DNA of 64,000 nucleotides from Amycolatopsis sp. DSM 110486 (GCF_019468465.1 NZ_CP080519.1:5846001-5910000), one strand, 5' to 3'; counted from the stretch's first letter, positions 43,731 to 52,819 are shown. The notes: generated by a model from the sequence alone, not told the origin. A program made the numbers and translations.

Positions 43731-44846
43731 TCAGGCTGCTCGGAGTTGCCGGTCGGGGTCCACCGTAACCTCCGGGCCGCCCGGAGGCGTTCCGGGAAGC
43801 GCCAGCTTCACGATCTTCTTGGCCACCGACCACAGCTGTTTGCGCAGCGGCCCGGTGTTGTAGGGCAGGCCGTAGCGCTCGCAGATCTCGCGCACCTCGG
43901 CCGCGATCTGGGGGTAGCGCCGCGCCGGGATGTCCGGGAACAGGTGGTGCTCGATCTGGTGCGAAAGGTTCCCCGAAAGGATGTGGAACAGGGGGCCGCC
44001 GGTGATGTTGGCCGACCCCAGGATCTGGCGCAGGTACCACTGGCCGCGCGACTCGTCGTCGGTCTCTTCCTGGGTGAAGCTCTCCACGTCGGCGGGGAAG
44101 TGGCCGCAGAAGATGATCGCGAACGCCCACAGGTTCCGCACGAGGTTCGCGCTCGCGTTGCCCACCAGCGTCAGCGGCGCCAGCGGTCCGGTCAGCAACG
44201 GGAAGAGCACGTAGTCCTTGCCGATCTGACGCCCGGCCTTGCGCACGATCTTGCGCAGCACCGGCACGTTCTCGGCCCACGTGCGCTCGCCCTTGAAAAC
44301 TCGCTCGATTTCGAGGTCGTGCAGCATCACGCCCCACTGGAACAGCAGGGCCAGCAGCGTCGCGTACACGGGGTTGCCGAGGTAGTACGGGTGCCATTTC
44401 TGCGCCGCGTCCATCCGCAGGATGCCGTAACCGATGTCACGGTCCTTGTCGAGGATGTTCGTGAACGTGTGGTGCAGGTAGTTGTGGGAATGCCGCCAGT
44501 TCTCGGCGGGCGCGACGTTGTCCCACTCGAAGCGCTGCGAGCTCAGCTCCGGGATGCGCGTCCAGTCGTACTGGCCGTGCATCACGTTGTGGCCGATCTC
44601 CATGTTGTCGAGGATCTTGGCCAGCGACAGCGCCGCGACGCCGGCGACCCAGGCGGGCGGCAGGAACCCGGCGAACAGCAGCCCCCGCCCGGCGACCTCC
44701 AGCCCGCGCTGGGTCCTGATGATCGTGCGGATGTACTCGACGTCGGCCTCGCCGAGGTCGTCGACGACGCGCCGGCGCAGCGCGTCGAGCTCGCGGCCGA
44801 ACTCCTCGATCTGTTCTGGCGTGAGGCGGTCCTGAAGTCCTGTCAT
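43731..44846 (-). CDS. Membrane fatty-acid desaturase (DesA3-like)
   Basis: A 371-residue diiron acyl-lipid or acyl-CoA desaturase. The three histidine boxes are present: GHNVMH (His86-His90), HSHNYLHH (His119-His126) and HQIEHH (His296-His301). Hydrophobic segments at about 52-82, 155-180 and 215-250 anchor it in the membrane. It introduces a double bond into a fatty acyl chain using O2 and electrons. The neighbouring oxidoreductase (82 bp upstream on the same strand) is its natural electron donor, as with mycobacterial DesA3 and Rv3230c. AGGAGGT lies six bases before the ATG. Confidence 0.95.
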   Translation of the reverse strand: MTGLQDRLTPEQIEEFGRELDALRRRVVDDLGEADVEYIRTIIRTQRGLEVAGRGLLFAGFLPPAWVAGVAALSLAKILDNMEIGHNVMHGQYDWTRIPELSSQRFEWDNVAPAENWRHSHNYLHHTFTNILDKDRDIGYGILRMDAAQKWHPYYLGNPVYATLLALLFQWGVMLHDLEIERVFKGERTWAENVPVLRKIVRKAGRQIGKDYVLFPLLTGPLAPLTLVGNASANLVRNLWAFAIIFCGHFPADVESFTQEETDDESRGQWYLRQILGSANITGGPLFHILSGNLSHQIEHHLFPDIPARRYPQIAAEVREICERYGLPYNTGPLRKQLWSVAKKIVKLALPGTPPGGPEVTVDPDRQLRAA

Positions 44847-44928
44847 GGCGTACCTCCTGTGTCTTGCGGGGCACCCGCACCCGGTCGGCGTCGCGATCGG
44901 GCGGGGCACGATGTGCTCACGACGCCTC

Positions 44929-46023
44929 TCAGGCGTTGATCTCGACGTCCCCGACCGGGACGCTGATGCAGAGCTGGATCTCTTCGTCCTCTTCGCCGGA
45001 GACCTCGCCGGTGCGGGCGTTGCGCACGCGCCCGGCGGTCTTCACCTGGGTGCAGGAGAAGCAGATGCCCATGCGGCACCCGTGCTCCGGCGACAGGCCC
45101 GCGTCCTCGGCCTGCTCCAGCAGCGGCTTGCCCGAGTTGGCGCATTCGCGGCCGCTGCGGGCGAAGCGCACGGTGCCCTCGGCGGTCTGGTTGGTCTCAG
45201 CGTCGAACGTCAGCGGCGGCGCCGTGAACTCTTCGGTGTGCAGTCGTTCACCGAGTCCTTCGGCCTCGAACAGTTCGCGGGCCGAGTCCATGAGCGGTTT
45301 CGGACCGCAGAGGAAGGTCTCGGCGTCGCGGAACCACGGCGCGGCGTGGGCGAGGTGCTGCTTCGAGAAGAACCCGCGCAGGTCGCCGCCCCGGCCGTGG
45401 GTGTGCGCGTGGACCACCCGGAACCCGGGGTGGCGCTCGGCGAGCCCGGCCAGCTCGGTGCGGTAGAGCACGTCGTCCGCGGTGTTGGAGTAGTGCAGGA
45501 ACGCGACCTCGCCGCGGTGCCCCTCGGCGACGAGCCGGCGTGCCATCGCGAGGACCGGCGTGATGCCGCTGCCGCCGCTGACCAGCACGATCCGCTCAGG
45601 TCGCGGCGAGGGCAGGGTGAACTCGCCGTCCGCGGCGGACAGCCCGAAGACCGTGCCGACGCGGGTGCTGGCGTACAGGTGGCGCGACACCAGGCCCTGC
45701 GGGTCGGCCTTCACGGTGAACTCGAGGTCGCCGCCACCCGGCCCGCAGGGCGAGTAGCAACGGGTGCGCCGGACGCCGTCGATCTCCACGGTCAGGCGCA
45801 CGTACTGCCCGGCCTCGAAGCCCCGCCACGCGCGGCTCGGCCGCACGGTGAACGTGACCGTGTCCGGGGTCTGGCGCCGGACCGCGACGACGCGGCCGCG
45901 GATCTCGCGGCGGACCAGCATCGGGTCGAGCAGTTCCAGGTAGCGGTCGGCGCCGTGTGGGGTGAGCAGGGCCTCGGCGAGCGAGGCGAGCCCGCGCAGG
46001 CGCTGCGGGAGCAGTGCGGTCAT
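44929..46023 (-). CDS. Ferredoxin reductase with C-terminal 2Fe-2S domain
   Basis: A 364-residue flavoprotein reductase fused to a plant-type ferredoxin. The FAD domain has RRTRCYSPCGPGG, the NAD(P)H site is IVLVSGGSGITPVLAMARRL, and FLCGPKPLMDSARELF closes the reductase. The C-terminal [2Fe-2S] cluster motif is GCRMGICFSCTQVKTAGRV with a final ligand in IQLCISVP. It passes electrons from NAD(P)H to the adjacent desaturase, in one gene as in Rv3230c-type proteins. GGAGGG precedes the ATG by five to six bases. It is controlled through palindromes in the gap before the divergent TetR gene. Confidence 0.95.
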   Translation of the reverse strand: MTALLPQRLRGLASLAEALLTPHGADRYLELLDPMLVRREIRGRVVAVRRQTPDTVTFTVRPSRAWRGFEAGQYVRLTVEIDGVRRTRCYSPCGPGGGDLEFTVKADPQGLVSRHLYASTRVGTVFGLSAADGEFTLPSPRPERIVLVSGGSGITPVLAMARRLVAEGHRGEVAFLHYSNTADDVLYRTELAGLAERHPGFRVVHAHTHGRGGDLRGFFSKQHLAHAAPWFRDAETFLCGPKPLMDSARELFEAEGLGERLHTEEFTAPPLTFDAETNQTAEGTVRFARSGRECANSGKPLLEQAEDAGLSPEHGCRMGICFSCTQVKTAGRVRNARTGEVSGEEDEEIQLCISVPVGDVEINA

Positions 46024-46039
46024 CACGCCCTCCGGATTT

Positions 46040-46067
46040 GAGTGCACATCTGTACACTCACTAGTGT
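46040..46067. promoter_or_regulatory. Operator-like palindromes of the desaturase operon
   Basis: GAGTGCACATCTGTACACTC (46040-46059) is a 20-bp palindrome with one mismatched pair. It overlaps ACACT-CACT-AGTGT (46054-46067), which is perfect. The pair sits between the reductase start (46023) and the TetR gene start (46116), a natural binding place for the regulator. Confidence 0.7.
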
Positions 46068-46115
46068 GGGGGCACGGCCCGGGTGGCTGTCAACGCGGGA
46101 GCGAGGTGATGTGAC

Positions 46116-46805
46116 GTGGACCATGCCGAAGGCGTCAGTACGCTGCCGGGGGTGTCCGCTGGGTCGGAATTCGAGGTGCCGGCGTCGGTGAGCCGGCAGG
46201 AGCGCAAGCAGCGCACCCGCCAGGCGCTGCTCGACGCGGCACTGGAACTGCTGGCCGACCGCGGGTTCGGCAGCCTGTCGCTGCGCGAGGTCACCAAGCG
46301 CGCGGGCATCGTGCCCACCGCGTTCTACCGGCACTTCACCTCGATGGACGAGCTCGGCGTCGCCCTGGTCGAGGAGACCACGCGCACGCTGCGCGGCATG
46401 ATCCGCTCCGCGCGCGCCGAGCCCGTGAGCCACCGCGGCATGATCGACGCGTCCGTGCGCACGCTGTTCGAACACGTGCGAGCGCACGAGGACCATTTCC
46501 GCTTCGTCACGCGCGAGCGCTACGCCGGCACCGGCACGGTCGCGCGCGCCATCGGCGTGGAGCTGCGGCTGTTCTCCAGCGACCTGGCCATCGACCTCGC
46601 CCGCTTCGACCACCTCCGCGAGTGGCCCACCGAAGACCTCCACGCGCTGGCCGACCTCATCGTCACGGCCATGCTCGCCACGGTCGTCGACCTGCTCGAC
46701 GTCCGCCACGGCGACCGCGAAGCCGATGAACGCACGTTGGAACTGGCCCGCAAGCGCCTGCGGATGATCCTCGTGGGCGTGCCCCACTGGCGCCCGTCCG
46801 CCTAG
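46116..46805 (+). CDS. TetR-family regulator of the desaturase operon
   Basis: A 229-residue TetR repressor. The N-terminal HTH reads RQALLDAALELLADRGFGSLSLREVTKRAGIVPTAFYRHFTSMDELGVAL (residues about 35-85), and a ligand-binding helical domain follows. The GTG at 46116 follows GAGGTGAT. It is divergent from the ferredoxin reductase and desaturase, and the palindromes in between are the expected operator. TetR regulators of desaturases in other bacteria sense acyl-CoA saturation; here that is an inference from position. LRRMILVGVPHW ends the protein. Confidence 0.9.
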   Translation: MDHAEGVSTLPGVSAGSEFEVPASVSRQERKQRTRQALLDAALELLADRGFGSLSLREVTKRAGIVPTAFYRHFTSMDELGVALVEETTRTLRGMIRSARAEPVSHRGMIDASVRTLFEHVRAHEDHFRFVTRERYAGTGTVARAIGVELRLFSSDLAIDLARFDHLREWPTEDLHALADLIVTAMLATVVDLLDVRHGDREADERTLELARKRLRMILVGVPHWRPSA

Positions 46806-46898
46806 CCGCGGGCCGGCGCCCGAGAGCTACGATTTCGTTGACCAGCCTGTTCTTCGGGGACGCCGGATCTTCGGCGGGCGAGGTCGTGGAGGAGCGCT

Positions 46899-47627
46899 GT
46901 GGACACCGGGTCGGACGTGCGTGCGGAGTTCAGCGACCCGGCCGGGAACCTGGCGTTCGACGAGGCGCTGCTGCGGGAAGGCCCGGCCGCGCCGGTGCTG
47001 TGGCTGTGGCGCAACCCGGTGAGCGTGGTCGTCGGCCGCGGTCAGAAGGTGGCGCGCGAGGTGCGCGTGGCCGAGTGTGAGCGCGACGGCGTGCCGGTGC
47101 TGCGCCGGGCCAGCGGTGGTGGGACGGTGTTCCACGATCCGGGCAACCTCAACGTCACGCTCGTGCTGCCCGGCCCGGCCGACCGGCCGCTGGAGATGCT
47201 CGGGCTGGTGATGTCGGCCGCCGTCGAGAAGCTCGGCCTGCCGCCGCGCCTCGGTGGGCGCGGCCTGTTCATCGGCGACGCGAAGCTGTGCGGGTTCGCG
47301 GTGTTCCGCACCAAGAACGGGCTGCTGGCCCACTCGACACTGTTGATCGACACCGACGCCGCGCGCGTCGGTGCCTACCTCACCGGGCCGCCGCCGGACC
47401 CGAAGCCGCTCGACTCGCACCGCAGCAAGGTCGCCTCGCTGGCCGACCACGGCGTGCACCCGCCGGAAGGCGAGGTGGAGTCCGTGGTGCGTGCCGCGTC
47501 CGCGGGGCTGCTCGGCCCGCTCGTGCCGCGGCCGCCGACGGACGCGGAGCTCGAGCGGCAGCGTGTGCTGCTGGACACGCGCTACCACTACGACGGCTGG
47601 CACACCGACGGCAAACAGCGCCGGTGA
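46899..47627 (+). CDS. Lipoate-protein ligase A family protein
   Basis: A 242-residue protein of the biotinyl/lipoyl-transferase fold. The family motif RRASGGGTVFHDPGNLNVTLVLP is clear. The active-site lysine equivalent is in FIGDAKLCGFA, and a helical LSKVASL-like segment is seen at DSHRSKVASLADHG. It attaches lipoate or octanoate to E2 and GcvH proteins, or acts as an octanoyl transferase. There is no separate accessory domain, as in short LplA-like enzymes, so the exact reaction is uncertain. The GTG start follows GGAGGAG. It is convergent with the Lsr2-like gene by three bases. Confidence 0.88.
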   Translation: MDTGSDVRAEFSDPAGNLAFDEALLREGPAAPVLWLWRNPVSVVVGRGQKVAREVRVAECERDGVPVLRRASGGGTVFHDPGNLNVTLVLPGPADRPLEMLGLVMSAAVEKLGLPPRLGGRGLFIGDAKLCGFAVFRTKNGLLAHSTLLIDTDAARVGAYLTGPPPDPKPLDSHRSKVASLADHGVHPPEGEVESVVRAASAGLLGPLVPRPPTDAELERQRVLLDTRYHYDGWHTDGKQRR

Positions 47628-47630
47628 GCG

Positions 47631-48092
47631 CTACTCGCCGGCGGAGAACGTGACGGCGGGGATCTTCTTCACCGGGCGTCGGACGTCCTTGGCCGGCTTC
47701 GGCTCAGTGGTCTTCACCACGGCTTTCGGTTCCGCGGCAGGGTTTTTCACCGGCTGCTTGGCCCGCGTGGTCTTCGGCGCCGGTTCGGCCTGCTCGACCG
47801 GGCGGGCCGTCGTCTTCGCCGCTGCCGCGATGCGCTTGGCGGGCTTGGCCTTCGCCGGAACTTCCTGTGGTTCCACGGCTTTCGCCCCCGCCACCAGGCG
47901 CGGCCGCTGCTTGCGGCCACCCGTGCGACGGCCGTTCGTCACGTAGGGGTCGAAAATTTCGCGCAGTGCCGCGGCGTTGCGGACGGAGAGGTCGATCTCG
48001 TAGTCGAGTCCGTCGAGGCCGAAGCCCACCGTCTCGGCGGCGGGTTCGCCGGTGAGGTCGTCCAACACGTGGACGGCGGTGTTCTTGGCCAT
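47631..48092 (-). CDS. Lsr2-like protein with a histone H1-like tail
   Basis: A 153-residue protein whose first 60 residues match the Lsr2 N-terminal dimerisation domain: MAKNTAVHVLDDLTGEPAAETVGFGLDGLDYEIDLSVRNAAALREIF, then GRRTGGRKQRPR. Canonical Lsr2 continues with a C-terminal DNA-binding domain carrying an RGR AT-hook-like loop. Here that part is absent and is replaced by about 80 residues rich in Lys, Ala, Pro and Thr (AKAKPAKRIAAAAKTT, KAVVKTTEPKPAKDVRRPVKKI). The tail recalls histone H1 and the mycobacterial HupB tail. GGAGG precedes the ATG by eight bases. It could be a nucleoid protein that oligomerises like Lsr2 but binds DNA through charge. Confidence 0.85.
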   Translation of the reverse strand: MAKNTAVHVLDDLTGEPAAETVGFGLDGLDYEIDLSVRNAAALREIFDPYVTNGRRTGGRKQRPRLVAGAKAVEPQEVPAKAKPAKRIAAAAKTTARPVEQAEPAPKTTRAKQPVKNPAAEPKAVVKTTEPKPAKDVRRPVKKIPAVTFSAGE

Positions 48093-48229
48093 GCGAAAGC
48101 CTCCGTGCTCGATCGTGGTCGTGCGTGCAATCGGCACGGCGACGACCCGGTGTCGCCGATTTCTTGCAGCTCGCGGAAGACAATAACGGCTGGCTTGCGT
48201 GAAGCCGCGCAGTGGTGTGCGCTGAACCC

Positions 48230-49639
48230 ATGTCAGGACAGACTTTCGACGTCGTGGTGATCGGGGCCGGCCCGGTCGGTGAAGTCGCCGCGGAACGCGC
48301 CGCCATGGGCGGGTTCAAGGTGGCGCTCATCGAGCACGAGTTGTTCGGCGGTGAGTGCTCGTACTGGGCGTGCGTCCCCAGCAAGGCGTTGCTGCGCCCG
48401 GGGAACCTGCTCGCCGCGGCCAAACGCATGCCGGGGGTGGTGGTCGGCGACGCGCTCGACCCCGCGCAGGTGCTCGCCCGCCGGGACTCGTTCATCGGCC
48501 GCGGCGACCCGCAAGGTCAGGACCACGGCCAGGTGGACTGGGCGCGAGGGGTGGGCGTCGAGCCGATCCGCGGCCACGGGCGGATTTCCGGTGAACGGGA
48601 GGTGACGCTGTCCGACGGGCAGGTGCTCACCGCGCGCCACGGCGTGATCGTCTGCACCGGCAGCGTGGCGCGTTACCCGCCGATCCCCGGCCTCGACACG
48701 ATCAAGCCCTGGGGCTCGCGCGACGCGACGGCGTCGTCGGCCGTGCCCGCGCGGCTCGGCGTGCTGGGCGGTGGCGTCGTCGGCGTGGAGATGGCGCAGG
48801 CTTGGGCGCGCCTGGGCGCGCAGGTGCACCTGATCATCACGGGCAAGCGCCCGCTGCCGCGGCTACCGGAGTTCGCGGGCGACCTGGTGCTCGCGGGCCT
48901 GCGCGCCGACGGCGTGATCGTGCACACCGGCTCGGGCATCGACGAGGTGTCCGCTGTGGACGGCGGCGGCGCGTCGCTCAAGCTCACCGGCGGCGAAGAC
49001 CTGGTGGTCGACGAGCTGCTGGTGGCCACCGGCCGCGTACCGGCGACCGGCAACGTCGGGCTCGACGTCCTCGGCCTGCCCACGGAGGGCCCGCTCGAGG
49101 TCGACGAGAGCGGCCGCGTGTCCGCCGTGGACGGTGGCTGGCTCTACGCCGCGGGCGACGTGACCGGGCGCGCGCTGCTGACCCACCAGGGCAAGTACGG
49201 CGCCCGCGTGGCCGGTGACAGCATCGCCGCGCGCGGCCGCGGTGAGGACATCTCCACCGCGCCGTGGAGCCGCTACAGCGCGACCGCCGACCACCACGCA
49301 GTGCCGCAGGTCATCTTCACCGACCCGGAGGTGGCGTCCGTCGGTCTCACCGAGGCCCGCGAGGGCTCGGCCGACCGCGTCGTCGACATCGACATCGCGG
49401 TCGCCGGCTCGGCGCTGTTCGCCGACGGCTACACCGGCAAGGCCCGTATGGTCGTCGACACCGACCGCGGCGTGGTCCTGGGCGTCACCTTCGCCGGCCA
49501 GGACGTCGCCGAAATGCTGCACTCCGCCACGATCGCCGTCGTGGGCGAAGTCCCCCTCGACCGCCTGTGGCACGCGGTCCCCTCGTTCCCCACGATCAGC
49601 GAGGTCTGGCTGCGGCTGCTGGAGGCTTACGGCCTGTAG
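48230..49639 (+). CDS. Class I flavin disulfide reductase (mercuric/dihydrolipoyl type)
   Basis: A 469-residue pyridine-nucleotide disulfide oxidoreductase. The FAD motif is DVVVIGAGPVGEVAAERA. The redox pair lies in FGGECSYWACVPSKALLRP (Cys-X4-Cys). The NAD(P)H fold is RLGVLGGGVVGVEMAQAWARLGAQV, and the C-terminal base region is LWHAVPSFPTISEVW. It is not mycothione reductase, which is encoded elsewhere in the window, nor an obvious lipoamide dehydrogenase, as CSYWACVPSK differs from the usual CLNVGC. The substrate is unknown. ATG at 48230 lacks a strong ribosome-binding site. It is divergent from the Lsr2-like gene by 137 bp. Confidence 0.88.
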   Translation: MSGQTFDVVVIGAGPVGEVAAERAAMGGFKVALIEHELFGGECSYWACVPSKALLRPGNLLAAAKRMPGVVVGDALDPAQVLARRDSFIGRGDPQGQDHGQVDWARGVGVEPIRGHGRISGEREVTLSDGQVLTARHGVIVCTGSVARYPPIPGLDTIKPWGSRDATASSAVPARLGVLGGGVVGVEMAQAWARLGAQVHLIITGKRPLPRLPEFAGDLVLAGLRADGVIVHTGSGIDEVSAVDGGGASLKLTGGEDLVVDELLVATGRVPATGNVGLDVLGLPTEGPLEVDESGRVSAVDGGWLYAAGDVTGRALLTHQGKYGARVAGDSIAARGRGEDISTAPWSRYSATADHHAVPQVIFTDPEVASVGLTEAREGSADRVVDIDIAVAGSALFADGYTGKARMVVDTDRGVVLGVTFAGQDVAEMLHSATIAVVGEVPLDRLWHAVPSFPTISEVWLRLLEAYGL

Positions 49640-49702
49640 GCAGGGCTCTGGAAGGTGGCGGGTCCCCGGCTGTTGCCGGGGACCCGCTGTTTTTCAAGGC
49701 GG

Positions 49703-52018
49703 TCAGGCGGGCATGGCGAGTGCGAGGGCGCGCTGGGCCGCGCGGGTGAGGCCGGGGTCGTCCGGAGTGGACGGACCGGACTGCCACACGACCTGCACCA
49801 GCCGCACGCCGGTGCCGTCGAGTTTGCTGGCGTAGGCGGCGCTGTCGAACTGCGGGGGCGGGGCCGGCCACTTGCCGGTCTCGGTGGCGACGTCGAGGAT
49901 GCCGCCGCCGCCCGGGGTGTCGGCGACCTGCTTGAAGTGCGTGGCCTGGGCGGCGTCGGGGAACTGGACCACGGCCATGGTCACCGCGGCGGCGCGCCCA
50001 TCGACCAGGGCGGTGTAGCTGGCGCGGCTGACGGCGGAGCAGCTCGTCTGCTGCAGACTGGCCTGCACGTCGCCGAACGCGTGCGACGCGCAGCGCTGGT
50101 CCGAACTGCTCGCCCGCGGCTCGAACGACAGGCTCGGCGACGCGCTGCCGGCCGGCGCACTGCTCACGGCCGCGGGCGGCGGCACCGGCCGCGCGCTCGA
50201 GCTCGGTGCGGGAGCGGCCTCGCCGCCCCCACCGCTGCCGGTCGCCGCCACGACGATCGCCGTGACCAACAGGATCGCCAGCAACCCGATCGCGGCCACC
50301 GGCACCCACCGCACGGTCCGCGACTGCTCCTTCTCCCGCGGCGGCGCACCGCCACCCGCGGGAACCTCCACCGACCCGGAGGCCGACGGCGCCGACGACA
50401 CAGTCCTCGGCGGGCTCGCCGCGTTCGTCGCGGTCGCTGCGGCACCCTGCCGGGCCGCCGGTGCCGGCGGTGTGCCACCCGGTCCGGCGCCGACCACGGC
50501 GGGCTTGCCACCCGCGACGGCGTTGGTGCCGGCCACGGCGGGCTTGCCGCCGGCAGCGACGGGAGGCTGTCCAGCCGGAGCCTTGCCACCAGCGGAGACA
50601 GAAGACCTGCCTCCAGCCGGAGCGACAGGCGGGTTTCCACCGAGAGGGACGGGCGGCTTGCCGCCGGGCGCACCAGTCGGCCTGCCGTTGCCATTCCCCG
50701 GCGGGACCGGCCTCGGCGCAGGCACCGCTCGCTGCCCGGCCGGCCGCTGCCCGCTCTGCTTCGGCCCATCCTGCCTCGGCGACGTCATCTTCTCCGTCAC
50801 CGCCGACTCCAGCGAACCGCCCCGGCCACCGCCCGAAGTGGACGGACCGTTCGGCACCGCACCGGGGAAGCTCGGCGGGGCAGTCGACTCGGTCGGCCCG
50901 TCGGCGAGGGGAATCGCCTGCTCAGGCGCGGTGGCCGACTCCGCGGTGGCCGGCGAAGCAGCCGTACCGGGGAAGGTCGGTGCGGCGGTGGACTCCGTCG
51001 GGGCGTCGGCGAGGTGGATCGCCGCGTCCTGGTCGGTGCCGATGGTTTCCTCGGTGGCCGGGGGAACGGCCGCCGAGGAAGACTCCGTGGGGAAAGGCGA
51101 AGCGGCCGAAGTGGACGAACCCGGTGCCGCCGTCGACTCGGTGGGTGCGGTGGCGAGGTGACCCGCCTGTTCCGGAACCGCGGCCGGGGAAGTGACCGAA
51201 GTGGACGCACCCGGGAAAGCCGGCGCCTCGGCCGGGACGCCGGCCAGGGACGGCGCGGCGACGTGCGGCACCGGCCGGGTGGTCGGGATGACCGGCGGTG
51301 GCGGCGGCACCGACGTGATGCGCGTGCGCTGCGCGGGCTTCGACACACCGGAAGCAGAAACAGGAGCGGCAGCCGGAACAGGAGCAGGCACAGGAACCGG
51401 CGGATCATCCGTGTACCGGACGAACCCCTCACCCAGCAGCACCTCGTCCGACATCCCTGGCGCATCCGGCGCCAGCGCGGTGATCAACGCCCGCGCCTGG
51501 TCCACCGACCGCGGACTCCGCGCCGTGGCCAGCGACACCGTCGCGGCCAGCATCGTCGTCGGCGTCGGGTGCAGCACGCGTACCGGCCCGGAGAGGTCCG
51601 CGGGTGGCTGATCGACCGTCTCGACATACGGACCGACCGCCACGATCGTGCCCACCGGGCCGGAACCCGGCGCCAGCTCGGCGATGCGGCGTTCGCACTC
51701 GGCCGAGAGGTCCAGGGCTTCCGTGGCGGGGTTGACGGCGTCGTCACCGTGGACCAGCGGCCAGCCGTCGGCCTTCCACGGGCCGCCGAGCGGCGCTTCG
51801 AGGCGCAGCGCCGGGTCGGGGAGGTCGACGCCGATCACGATGAGCACGCCCTTCGGCAGCACCACCACGGCTTCGACGGCGCGCTCGCCGCCGGCCGGGC
51901 GGGCGCCGATCAGGGCCACGCCACCGATCACGGTGCTGCCGCGGCCGAGGGAGGCCAGCGCTGCCCGCACATCGTCGGCGACGCGCGACGGCTGCTGCCC
52001 GAGGCGGACCAGTCGCAC
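49703..52018 (-). CDS. Very Pro/Ala/Gly-rich single-pass membrane protein, 771 aa
   Basis: The N-terminal 200 residues form a folded cytosolic domain (VRLVRLGQQPSRVADDVRAALASLGRGSTVIGGVALIGARPAGGERAVEAVVVLPKG and a VGTIVAVGPYVETVDQPP stretch), which I do not recognise. A disordered region of about 370 residues follows with three imperfect repeats around APTESTAAP and then GGKP(P/A)V repeats. One helix (WVPVAAIGLLAILLVTAIVVAAT, about residue 580) leads to an outer domain with two cysteines (RCASHAFGD, TSCSAVSRA). GTG at 52018 follows AGGAGG at five to six bases. A signalling or secretion-linked role is possible but not shown. Confidence 0.75.
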   Translation of the reverse strand: MRLVRLGQQPSRVADDVRAALASLGRGSTVIGGVALIGARPAGGERAVEAVVVLPKGVLIVIGVDLPDPALRLEAPLGGPWKADGWPLVHGDDAVNPATEALDLSAECERRIAELAPGSGPVGTIVAVGPYVETVDQPPADLSGPVRVLHPTPTTMLAATVSLATARSPRSVDQARALITALAPDAPGMSDEVLLGEGFVRYTDDPPVPVPAPVPAAAPVSASGVSKPAQRTRITSVPPPPPVIPTTRPVPHVAAPSLAGVPAEAPAFPGASTSVTSPAAVPEQAGHLATAPTESTAAPGSSTSAASPFPTESSSAAVPPATEETIGTDQDAAIHLADAPTESTAAPTFPGTAASPATAESATAPEQAIPLADGPTESTAPPSFPGAVPNGPSTSGGGRGGSLESAVTEKMTSPRQDGPKQSGQRPAGQRAVPAPRPVPPGNGNGRPTGAPGGKPPVPLGGNPPVAPAGGRSSVSAGGKAPAGQPPVAAGGKPAVAGTNAVAGGKPAVVGAGPGGTPPAPAARQGAAATATNAASPPRTVSSAPSASGSVEVPAGGGAPPREKEQSRTVRWVPVAAIGLLAILLVTAIVVAATGSGGGGEAAPAPSSSARPVPPPAAVSSAPAGSASPSLSFEPRASSSDQRCASHAFGDVQASLQQTSCSAVSRASYTALVDGRAAAVTMAVVQFPDAAQATHFKQVADTPGGGGILDVATETGKWPAPPPQFDSAAYASKLDGTGVRLVQVVWQSGPSTPDDPGLTRAAQRALALAMPA

Positions 52019-52297
52019 CGAAACCCTCCTCACCTCGTCCGTTTCGCGGCCCACGCTAGCGTGCCTGCCCCGCAGATCCCTGCTACACGCGGACGCGTCG
52101 GCGAGCCTCCCTCCTCAAGGGGGATTCCGGTGCGACTTGTGGTGTTCGTGTGGCCAAACGGCACGGTTGGGGTGCAGAATGTGCTACACAGATCGGGAAG
52201 TGGCACATCGGGGAGGGGCACGGAAGCCCACAAGCCGAAGCGAAGCTCGAGAGGTCGTAGGGGAAGACGTCCCTCGTCGAGCAAGCGGAGGTCAGCA

Positions 52298-52801
52298 GTG
52301 AGCACCCGTGGCAACACCCGAGGTGTGGTGTACGTCCACTCGTCGCCGTCTGCGGTGTGTCCGCACGTCGAGTGGGCAATTTCGGGCACCCTCGGGGCCC
52401 GAGTCGAGCTGAAGTGGACGGCGCAGCCCGCCAGTCCCGGGCAGCTGCGTGCCGAGTGCGGCTGGCGCGCGCCTTCCGGTACCGCGGGCAAACTGGCCTC
52501 GGCGCTCAAGGCGTGGCCGATGCTGCGCTTCGAGGTCACCGAGGAACCCAGCGCCGGCGTCGACGGCGAACGGTTCTGTTTCGCGCCCGGACTGGGCCTG
52601 TGGCACGGCCGTACCAGCGCCAACGGCGACATCGTGGTGGGCGAGGACCAGCTGCGTTCCCTCGTGAGCATGACTCGTGGCGGTGAGTCGCTCGCGCACA
52701 AGCTGGACGAGCTGCTCGCGGCGAGCTGGGACGAGGCACTCGAGCCCTACCGCCACGCAGGCGACGGCGCTCCCGTCACGTGGCTGCACCAGGTCGGGTG
52801 A
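52298..52801 (+). CDS. DUF3145 family protein
   Basis: A 167-residue actinobacterial protein of the DUF3145 family, recognisable from RGVVYVHSSPSAVCPHVEWAISGTLGARVELKWTAQPASPGQLRAE and GLGLWHGRTSANGDIVVGEDQLRSLV. The function is unknown, but conservation across actinobacteria suggests a core role. The GTG at 52298 follows GGAGGT. The gap between this gene and the divergent proline-rich gene (52019-52297) contains no other clear gene. The next gene starts 31 bases after its stop, with a promoter of its own. Confidence 0.9.
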   Translation: MSTRGNTRGVVYVHSSPSAVCPHVEWAISGTLGARVELKWTAQPASPGQLRAECGWRAPSGTAGKLASALKAWPMLRFEVTEEPSAGVDGERFCFAPGLGLWHGRTSANGDIVVGEDQLRSLVSMTRGGESLAHKLDELLAASWDEALEPYRHAGDGAPVTWLHQVG

Positions 52802-52819
52802 CACCCGCGGGCGGGTGGG

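Noticed and set aside
41423..43768. A 781-codon plus-strand frame over the two-component genes
   Set aside because: It is an antisense shadow of a clear histidine kinase and response regulator.
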